From: Macrolepiota albuminosa
Taxonomy: Eukaryota; Basidiomycota; Agaricomycetes; Agaricales; Agaricaceae
Length of the DNA stretch: 64,000 nt
NCBI GenBank assembly: GCA_027475525.1
Contig: JAMWFC010000062.1
Coordinates: forward strand, 372,001-436,000
Direction: 5' to 3'
Position numbers and translations under genes: made by a program. The notes beneath the pieces were generated by a model. It was given only the letters and a program-made list of their open reading frames with translations, had not been told where the DNA came from and made no database searches. The stretch's first letter is position 1; every line of letters begins with the position of its first letter. Shown here in pieces: positions 55,069-64,000 of this stretch.

Positions 55069-55989
55069 CCTAATGTGCTCAAGCTAATAAGATATGATGA
55101 GGTGCTAGTAAATAGTGCTCTTGATGCTACCTGACAAACTGTAAGCACCATGGTTCTGATGAAGATATAGCAGAAAGATGAAATAGCATGATGCAAATGT
55201 GCCTGCTGTTGGCACTATTGACGATGAAGACAATATAAACTGTGCTAGCACCTAACTTATTGACAAAGTTAAGTCAAGCTAGAGAGATTTAGATAGTGAG
55301 AGTAACTGTGTTCTAATGTGTTACAATTCATTGCTATTTATATGTCCAGTAGCTATCTTTTATTCTATGCACTACTGTATTTCAAAAATAAGTCCATTTG
55401 CAGTGCTACCAATTAGCACCTCTTCTCATGGCTACAGCTAACAGCAACCAGTAGCACATGAATAATAGTGACTAACAGTGTTACAGCTTATTGGCTATGG
55501 CAACTCTAAAACTATTTAAGATTATATGAGTCTGCTCACTTTTAAATATAAGTTTGATTGGCCAGGATACACCAGGATATGATTGGAAAAACCTCAACAA
55601 ATGCCACAATCTAAAAGCACTATCTCCAGTGCTAAACATTGTTCTTCTTTTCAATAGGCCAAAGTGTCAGGCTTCAGTATATCCTGTTCTGTCAACATTA
55701 ATTTCTATACTTCTAATAGCAGTGCCTCAACAAATAGCAGTGTCTAATGCTATCCCTTTTCAGAACTGATCAGGGTTTGGTCAAAGCTACTTCCCTATAG
55801 TTGCACTAAAGTTATCTCTTTATGAATCCTGAGTCCTTGGAGTCAATGAATGGTGGATAGTAGTTGCAACTGCTAAGTAAAGCCTGCATTAAGAAGTGAT
55901 AGCCAGGTATATTTTAAGTCCAGAAAGGTCGCTTGAGTCTTCAGACTTGACAAGTGTTAATAGGCCTATAATGTTTCTTGATGTGCTTA
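55069..55989. other. AT-rich, CpG-poor, no gene
   Basis: Flank of element C; together with 43571-43673 it forms the pre-insertion locus. I recognise no coding sequence. It probably is an old, transition-decayed repeat. Confidence 0.35.
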
Positions 55990-56520
55990 GTCAGAGCAGA
56001 AGCCTATTACCATTTTCTCTTCTTGAAAATTAGTGACAGACTAGACAAATCTCTTGCTGCTGGCATATGACCTATGTGCTTGTCTCATTCTGGTGCTGTC
56101 AACAGACCAGCCACTGTTGATAGATCAGGTCATTTTTTGCCTTTACTTCTTTCTCCTACCTTGCTGCTTTTTAGGCCCATTTATTCACACTGTCCTTTGC
56201 TTAATCATCTTCTTATCAGAAAGCTTGCTCTTCAGGCTAGAAATGGCTTTGTTGATGAAACTTGTCCTGGAATCAAGGAGAAGTTCCTTGTCATCCTTTA
56301 CCTTGTTAACTGCTATCTACATGTTAGTCTACAGGACAACTATTAGTGCATTTTTATTATGAAGGAGTGCTTGTATCTTACCAGCTCCTTCAGCCATCTC
56401 TTGAGGTCAGAAGGGTCTTACTTGAAAGTGGAAAACAGTACTCAAACATCCTTATTGATGATTTATTGGTGGAGATGAACATTGGACATGACAGATAGAA
56501 GAAATAGTAGGAAACAGATG
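55990..56520 (-). pseudogene. cysteine-cluster gene, copy C (N-terminal part)
   Basis: Aligns with 17755-18250 of copy A: exon 1 near 56490, an intron starting GTAAGATACAAGCACTCCT that is conserved in both copies, and exon 2 with VKDDKELLLDSRTSFINK. It stops near 55990, while copy B (42850-43570) covers the other half of the gene on the far side of element C, with about 45 bp of overlap in homology. CpG-poor with stops. Confidence 0.55.
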
Positions 56521-57579
56521 AGAACTTTACATAAAGCAAGTTCTGAAAATAGATATTATATGACTCTGTTTAAAGTACAAAAAAAGTTGAATTTATTGCT
56601 TGATAAACCTTTTTTTGTTTGTTGTACCATGTATTAATAAATAATAATTAGCTAAGCAGGTCAAAAAATTTCACATAAGCTACAACAAATGTCAGGGGAC
56701 TCCTCATTTCTTCCTGTTTTACTCTTCATTCCTTCATTCTCTCGTTATTCATTCTCTTATTTCTGCTGTCATTTTTTTTACTTTACTGCTTCTACTCTTT
56801 CAACACTATCTATTGGTACTATTTTCAGCCCTTGAGGTGCTCTGGTTCTTTAGCTATCATTCAGACAAGTGTGGGCCCTTCAGTACCATTTCCAGACCAC
56901 TTATATAAGTTGGAGCTTGCCTGCTTTATTTGTGCACTTGTTTGTTTAGACAATTTTTGAGTTTTTAAGATTTTGTTGTACTGTACAGTTGTTTCCTACA
57001 TTTCAGAGGCCCCAGAAGCATCCAACTTGGCATAGGAAATCCCTAGACTTGTTTTTTTTGAATTTTTCTCTGCCAGCTGTGCAACTGAGTCATAGCTTCC
57101 AGAGGTCACCTTACAACAGATGCACTAAAAGAGAGTCAATCTTTCCTATTATGCACTCAAAGAAATATCAATTCAGAATATTCTGCTGAACTATAGAATC
57201 TTACTGTAAATAAGTATGGTGTAAATAAATATTAGTCTAGTATTGTCAATTCATTATAAATTAACTATTTAGTTTTGCTGGTACCAAATCTATGGTAAAT
57301 TTATTTGATCTATCTATCTGCTAATAGATAGAATGCAGGTCTGCCAGTGATGAGCTCCCATTATAGATGTCCACAAATAGCATCAACACAAGCATCTCAC
57401 ATTGGCACATTGGTATTACCAGGAGTGGCATGTCTTAGCACTTCAGGAGCTAATTTTTGCATATTTTTATGTTAATAACTCACAGCTGGAGCCTCTAATT
57501 ACTCCAGGACCACTTTCTATGGCACCACCTATTCTTAGCACCACTCTTTACACCTTGCCACACCTTAGACATGGACACT
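56521..57579. other. AT-rich decayed repeat sequence
   Basis: The first part continues the similarity to 18283-18420. A degenerate minus-strand tRNA-like unit may lie near 57125-57200. No gene seen. Confidence 0.35.
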
Positions 57580-58317
57580 TGGCATCAGTCAATCTAGAAT
57601 GATGCTCTTAGCTGGTAGCAGTGCTTACAGAAGGAATAATGAAGTATTTTCATGACAGACAGCTTGGAGTTTCACCTTAGTACCTGATATTGCTTAGCAC
57701 CTTGCTGATTCAGACTAACAGCATGATTGTTGATCTTTTTACCATATATTTTAATTCATAGCATTCACTTACATATAAATACTTACTTTTTGTTAGTAGT
57801 ACACCATTAATTTGGCAGTAAAGATTATATCTCAACATTTTGGTTACCTTATGCAACAGACTACTTTTTGTTGACAATGTCAGCAAGAGGACTCTGCTTT
57901 AGTTTTCTTTCTCTCTCTCTCTCAGCAATCTCTTAGCATCTTGCCACTCTAGCAGGGCATTTGTGCTTAGATCTGCTAAGCAATCATTGTTATTTTATCA
58001 TTTCTTTCAAGTGCTAACACTTAGTGCCTCTTAGTGCCTTTCCTTGGAAACTCTCTCCTGTGTCTCTTAGCACCTTTCCTTGGTTCCATGCCTCTTAGCA
58101 CCTTTCTTTGGCAACTTTTAGTGCTCTCTTCCTGCATTTTGGGCCTTACATAAGCACCTCCAATTCTCCCGTTTCCTTGCCACCAACCTCTTGCCTACTG
58201 TGTGTTCTTTGAGATTTGTCTGGGATTCTCTCACACACTTAGCATGCCCAAAGCTATATTGACTAAGTAGCTGTACTATTATTGATAGTGCACCTTAGCT
58301 CAATTTGGGCATCATCA
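57580..58317 (+). repeat. decayed LTR-like repeat of the R family
   Basis: Matches R1 in order: GGCATCAGTCA (57582), GACAGACAGCTTGG (about 57655), then the end TTTGTCTGGGATTCTCTCAC ... TTTGGGCATCATCA. Where R1 has CpG this copy has TpG or CpA. Left edge uncertain. Confidence 0.5.
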
Positions 58318-59129
58318 CCAGACACCAGTGGACTTCTTCTGCCCTCTTTCAACCCAACACTATTTCTTTTTCCTACTCCCAAAATCTAAATGTTGCCTTT
58401 CAAATATTTCTTATTTTTTGTCTTTGAAACTGCAAAGAATGAGCAACAAATTCACAAAATGCAGGTCTATCAGATGCCAGTGGACCCCTTCCACTCTCTA
58501 TTAATTTACTACAAGATACTTCTATACATGGGAAGATTTCTTTAGATGTCAGTTGGCCTTTCTACAAACTGGTATAATGTAAATTTAAATTAGTTCAGCA
58601 GGTCAAAAGACACTATTATATGTTATTAGGTTAAAATAACAATATCTATAGTTTTGACTGCTATTATGATGCACTGTGGAGGAGTTGGACCCACTTCTTG
58701 TGCCCTATATAAAATATCAACTTATAAATATTCTACTAAACCACAAGAGCTTACTATAAATATAGATTGGTTAAAAAACATCGTCACACATTATTAAGTC
58801 AGTAAATTTATTTGATCCATTCATCTACTCATGGATAAGATGCAGGTCCACCAAATGCCAGCAGATTTCTTCCCTCCTTTTTCAACTTAATGCCATCTCT
58901 CTTTCTCACCTTCAAAATCTAACTATCTTTACTCAATATTTTTTCATTTTTACACAAGAAGATTTCTTTAGATATCAGCTACTGTCTTCTGATATCCACT
59001 ACTATCTGCTGGCATGCTAGTGGACAGCAGACACCTATGCACCTCTCTTCTCTTTTTCTCCCTCTTTCCCTCTAGCACCATTCCTCTTCTCTACTTTTCA
59101 CACATTGTCCTATCACATTTATTCAAGCA
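58318..59129. other. decayed noncoding sequence
   Basis: Holds a minus-strand tRNA-like repeat (58671-58752, GTGGTTTAGTAG-type A box, GGGTCCAACTCC-type B box) and, at about 58980-59110, a decayed copy of the fold-back repeat of 19727-20215. Confidence 0.4.
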
Positions 59130-59240
59130 CATCAAGACTGTCAGGACTCCTCTCACACTACATATGCCAGGTACTAGAGATAGTGTTGTACTGCGTAATG
59201 TCCAGCAAACTCAACCACAGTTGGTGACATCATCAGTGCC
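59130..59240 (+). repeat. fragment of LTR 3' end
   Basis: About 100 bp equal to the end of the LTR at 59313-60352 (AAGCACATCAAGACTGTCAGG ... GTTGGTGACATCATCAG), followed by about 70 bp also found after 60352. A recombination or truncation product of the element A family. Confidence 0.5.
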
Positions 59241-59312
59241 AGGGTGGTGGCTAATGGTGGCTATTGGAGCTGATCAGGCAAGGGACTGGAGTGCTGGAGT
59301 GTGGTGTGCCAG

Positions 59313-60352
59313 TGATAGGCTTCTACTTGGACTAAGCACATTAAGAGATATTATAGGCCTACTGATGTTTGACAGATTGGAGACTCTAGCAACTGTCTTG
59401 GACACAGAAGATCTCTGGTTTTTGGTGCTCTGCTACAGACTCTACTTATCAGTCTCATTCAACATTTATTAGTTCTTCAATACACACTATCTGTTGACTT
59501 CAAGAATTTAGGAGGCTTAGGACTCATAGCACTAGCATGACAGTGAAAAGGACTCTGACCAAACCCCAATCAATTCTAAAAGAGGTTAGCATTAGATGCT
59601 GCCATTTAATGAGGCACCTCAATCAGAAGTCTAAAGAATCAAAGATGATGGCACAGGATATACTCAAGTCTGAATTTTAACTTATTAGAAATTAATACAA
59701 TGTTTAGCACCAATATTAGCACTCACAGCATCTGTTAAGAATTTTCTGACCATACTTTAGAGAAGCCTGACCAATCAGAATTATACTAAAAAGTGAGTAG
59801 ACTTGCACAATTTTAAGTCAGTTTAGAGTTGCCATGGCCAATGAGCCATAAATGCCATTGGTTGCTGTTGACAGATCACCATTAGTTGAAACTATGAGGA
59901 GAGGCACTAATTGATAGCACCACAGATGGACTTATCTTGAAAATACAGTAGCATAAAAGTATAAAAGATAGCTACTTCACATGTACAGAATAACAAATCA
60001 TAACCCTTTGAGCACATAGTTACACTCAGCATTTAAATTGCACTAGCTTATTCTAACTTCATCACTAAGTTGAGCACTAGCTTCATCTTTATCATCTTTG
60101 TCATTTATGGTGCCACTTATAAGCACATTATATTGTGCTATTCTTTCTCTTTTCAATATCTTTACCTGAACTATAGCGCTTACAACTTGCTAGATAGCAT
60201 TTAAGGTACTATCATCTAGTGCATTGACTTATTATATTTGCTCAAGCACACCAGGACTCTGTCAGGACTTCTCACAACTATGCATGCCAGGTGCTGGAGA
60301 TAGCATTGTACTGTGTAATGTTCAGCGCACCCAACCACAGTTGGCATTATCA
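59313..60352 (+). repeat. decayed LTR of the element A family (1040 bp)
   Basis: Collinear with 6587-7629: starts TGATAGGCTTCTACTTGG, ends GTTGGCATTATCA. Differences are largely C-to-T or G-to-A at positions that are CpG in the other copy, for example TAGCGCTAGC versus TAGCACTAGC. Confidence 0.75.
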
Positions 60353-60717
60353 CTAGTGCCAGAGTGATGGCTAATGGCAGTCATTAGGTCCAATCAGGCA
60401 AGGGGTTGGGTTTGGGTGTGCCAGTTATCATTCTGGAGAGTCAATAGAGCCTGGGATCTAGGGGGCATAGTTGAGCATCCTGGAGGGGCAGGTCATAACA
60501 TTTACAGCATATCAGAGGACTGCTCTGCTAGATATATATCATATTGCACAAAGCAAGCTCCTCTACAATATATAACATGTACCATTGTAATATCTCTATA
60601 TAGTCTTTATTATGTTCAACTACAACAATATCACATATCAACTCCTTAATAATAGATCCAACTCTAATTCATATACAATCAAGTAGTTTCAAGGACAATT
60701 CTTTCTTTTTACTTAGC
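60353..60717. other. leader-like sequence between LTR and LINE
   Basis: First ~70 bp match the sequence after the fragment at 59240, so they may be element A leader. About 60520-60605 matches 20960-21055. No gene. Confidence 0.35.
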
Positions 60718-63700
60718 TTGATTTCTTTCTACCATACAGGCACTAGCCTTATCTTGTTTCTTATTTGTCTTATTTTATATTTATTTGTTATTTTGATTGT
60801 GATTCTATATGCATCAGCCCAACTAACTACTCTGCAATCTCAGGTCATAGTACTTGTGCTTAATGTTAATGGACTAGTTAGTCTGGTTACGCTTGCTTTA
60901 ATTGGCCTACTAATCACTAAAATAGCCTCTTATTTCTTTGCTATATTTGAGACTAAAACAAGATCTAATGCTGGTGCCAATCTCTCAATTTTGGACTATA
61001 AGATTTTGAAGGAAAATAGTATACCTTGCTCAGCTTAGAAGGAGAAATAGGCTGTAATATTAGACATTTGAAGAGATACTCAAATTATTTTGCACATCAC
61101 CCTTAATTATTCTGCTTTTTGTAGTTACATAGTTGCAGCTGACATTGTCATTCCTTGCTCCAACACTGCATTGTTTGTTCACTACATTTTTGCAGTTTAT
61201 ACTCTATGTGACTCTGAACTTAATGAGTCATTGAGAGAATTTTGGCCCTATCTAATAAATGCAGTATGTCTTATTAAGTCGTTATAGTCACTGTTTGGAA
61301 ACCTTAATGCCACTATATTATTATTAGCAGAGCAAGCATCTGACAATATACTTGCCAGACAGCAATTATTAAATTTTTTGCATACAACAGAAAGCATAGA
61401 TCTATGGCTTAAAACTTCCATCACAACAGAATCATCAATTGGACAAGTTGCATCTGGAAATCAAATGATGGCAGCAACATCATAGATTTTGTCATAAGTT
61501 CTACTCATAATTTAATCAATCATGAAATACATACTGACTAGACTTGGTTTCTGGGCAGACTATTGTAGCAAAACTTGTTTTGTCATCAAACCTCACTCAA
61601 TCAAACCACAGTCACACACAGTACTTGCTCAACAACTCAGATCACTCTAGCTTCCCTTCCAAGGATCATATATCCATCTAAAGTCAACAACCACAAGTTT
61701 ATTATATTTAAAATAAATGATAAAGTGTATTTGTTTTGGTTATAACAAACTTACTAATGCTATTAGACAGACCACACTAAGTGCTTTAGTCACACAAAGC
61801 CTTATTGTTGCTCAAACAAGAAAATTACATCTCCTTTAATTCATAAAATAGTGTCAAAAATTTGACATATAGGTGGAGCAATCTTGATTTTAAAGAAAAC
61901 TAATCAAAATGCATCATTTAGATCATTGAAAGCATATGAGACTCTATGCTTCCAATTTGACATGCAACTGGTACAACTGGGGCTTTCACTATTCAAATAT
62001 TTAGTCAATGTCCAGAAATCTTATTACAGTGACCTATATGCAGCCTTAAAAACAGAAATATGGAATTGAGCCACATATCAAGACTTAGGCAGAACTTCAG
62101 ATGCACTATTGAATTGATTATTCAAGAAGCTTATAGGAATTCAGTAACTTTCATCTCTTTACCTACTGCTCTTGTTTTTCTGCATAACTCTAACATTTTG
62201 ATTACAGATCCTGGTGAGATTTCCAAGCTGATCATAAATTACTTTATGAAGCTATATAAGTATTCTCCACTACTTGACAAGCCTAAACCTTGACTATCAA
62301 CTCCTCTCATAAAGATTTGAGGGAGAGTAAAGGCAGATCTACTTGTATAGCCTGTTCTAACAAATTTATCTGACTTTTATGCCATGCTTCACAAAGGAAA
62401 TCTGGCTGAGAAAAGTGGTGTATAAAGAACTTATCTAATTGTATCTTATAATTAGTCCTAGATTTACACAATTACTTAGTCATAATTACCCAATTCCTAG
62501 GCAATTTGAAGAATGCACATCTTGTATACTTCTACAAAAGAGAAATATATATAGATCTTTCTAACTGAAGAAGTCTAATTATTTTCAACTTTCTTGCTAA
62601 CTCTCTAATAATGTGGCTAAACTACAAACTCTCATTTTATTCAGCACAGCTGAGAATTATTCCTAAAATACAGGTAGAAACTCAACTAGCAGTACAAACT
62701 TGCAATTCAATGAGCTTTTTATGTGGCCTGAGAACTTAGAGCTGATAAAATTAAAAGACTGTGTTCTTATTAAAGTGTGACTAGATGAAAGGATTTGACT
62801 ACCTATTACCACATGGCTTCTATAACACTTGTAATGCATATGGTCTTTCTTTAGCAATTTGTAATCTCAATCAAAAGACTCAATCAATAGTTAAATGCTT
62901 TCTAAGAACACTTTTTAGAATTGAATCACTGATCATTGTTGATAAAGTTACTAAACAAGGCAATTCCATCTCTTTTTTCAAAGCCACCATCACAACTAAC
63001 TTGAATCATAAATACTTAGACAATATCTCAGCTCAAGACTGAGATGCTATATAATTCAAAGTACATCCAACTCAATTGGTGACATACCTACATCTTTCAG
63101 ATAGTTCTAATATACTAACTCTATCTATGATGGGAGCCATCAATTACAGCTACCTCATTGCACTCTTCTATGAATTATTGCAATGCTTTACTCTCAAGAT
63201 GGAGAGATTTCAATTTTCATATAAATAGCTTACTTCATAAGAGAAAATGACAGCTCATGTCCTGAACATCTCTGATGCAATGCTTGCCACAATCTCGTTT
63301 CTGTTGATCATAAATAAACTAGGCATTGGCCTATAGACTATATCAGAACATCAGATTCTGCTCTTTACTAACAAGTTTAGCTTCTTGCACATACAAATCA
63401 ATGACCCAAAATCTAAATTTTCTGAACTACTCAATCTCATTGATACCTTTGTCTTCTCTAGCTTCACAATGCAGACTCCTTTCACCTTAGTCTGCAAGAT
63501 TATAGCTCAAAACTTAATTTTCAAATGTTGCACTCTATTGTCACTGCAATCTATCATGCATACAAATGCTGTTAGACTTGACTAGTATCTGACATAATGG
63601 ATGCATAACATTCTAAGGTTTTCTTTTTGTTTCTTCCACAAGTTATTGATCTTACTTCTCAAATTTGGAGGCTTTGATTTTTCTTCTTTAGCTAGAATTA

Positions 63701-63780
63701 ACACAGGAATAGCTGGTAAAAGTAACTTCTGGAAGCTATGGCTTAGTCATACAGCTGGCAGAGTGTAACAAAGTTACGGT
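60718..63780 (+). pseudogene. Tad1-like LINE ORF2 (endonuclease-RT), decayed
   Basis: Non-LTR retrotransposon relic. Endonuclease: LNVNGLVSLVTLALIG and FAIFETKTRSNAGANLS (60860-60990; the Glu of ETK is the catalytic type), then AADIVIPCSNTALF and IFAVYTLCD (61135-61210). RT: ISKLIINYFMKLYKYSP (about 62220), KGFDYLLPHGFYNTCNAYGLSLAIC (split here as KGFDYLLPHGF and NAYGLSLAICNL, 62785-62870), SFLRT-like and GNSISFF segments. Near the end, LLLKFGGFDFSSLARIN (about 63650). Very AT-rich with stops everywhere; dead. It would nick DNA and prime reverse transcription at the target. Confidence 0.75.
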
Positions 63781-64000
63781 GTTTGTGAGCTTAGAATCAC
63801 ATGGCACAGAATCAGACCAGTCTGGTCTATTGACTATGTAGTGTAATACAAAATTAAGCTGCTTATTAAGCAGCAGGTTGTAAGTATTTATATGTATGTA
63901 AATAATATTATAATAAATATAATATTGTATGCTAAGTACCTAGTAAGTAAAGTAAGTAACCGCTATGTGGCAGTGGCCACATAGCGGACTATACTACACA
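63781..64000. other. AT-rich end with perfect hairpin
   Basis: CCGCTATGTGG (63960-63970) and CCACATAGCGG (63977-63987) form an 11-bp perfect stem with a 6-nt loop. Upstream are TAAGTA/AGTAAG tandem-like words (about 63885-63960). No coding. Confidence 0.6.

Overview
The window is eukaryotic and almost certainly from a mushroom-type basidiomycete (Agaricomycetes). Evidence: GT-AG introns of about 45-65 nt, a KDZ transposase with a CxC2-like cysteine cluster, a DUF6534-type membrane protein gene, Ngaro/DIRS-type tyrosine-recombinase retrotransposons, chromodomain Ty3/gypsy elements and a Tad1-like LINE. It is a transposon graveyard with one clear host-type gene. I could not name the species.

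Layout. 1-7629: 3' part of a Ty3/gypsy element (A): decayed integrase, then an intact antisense 8-exon gene for a 708-residue cysteine-cluster protein, then a 1.04-kb LTR. 7630-8603 and 11426-12336: two copies of a related LTR-like repeat; the second splits a minus-strand KDZ transposase (10681-13630), which is divergent from a decayed unknown gene (13805-15300). 16319-18232: decayed minus-strand cysteine-cluster/coiled-coil gene, with two more fragments at 42850-43570 and 55990-56520. 8769-10560 and 18427-19716: many ~79-80-nt tRNA-like repeats. 21068-28655: degenerate Ty3 copy (B). 29135-30969: DUF6534-family gene. 33095-39053: Ngaro-like element with the split-repeat order A1-ORFs-B1-A2-B2, carrying a TIR insertion. 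39525-42790: a second decayed RT element. 43674-55068: a complete Ty3 chromovirus (C) with 173-bp LTRs, AAAGT target duplication, gag-pol and a further ~980-codon ORF of unknown function downstream of the chromodomain. 57580-60352: CpG-depleted LTR relics. 60718-63780: decayed LINE.

Three themes stand out. (1) Thirteen exact tandem duplications, all with a period of exactly 77 bp, look like uncollapsed k=77 assembly overlaps; removing one copy repairs several reading frames. (2) Element decay is dominated by CpG transitions: six of seven in-frame stops in element C are TGA where CGA is plausible, and both LTRs differ only by transitions. (3) Two Ty3 lineages carry extra genes between pol and the 3' LTR, one antisense and spliced, one sense and conserved between two diverged copies. 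These accessory genes are the best candidates for undescribed biology. All similarity statements rest on reading by eye; no search was run.
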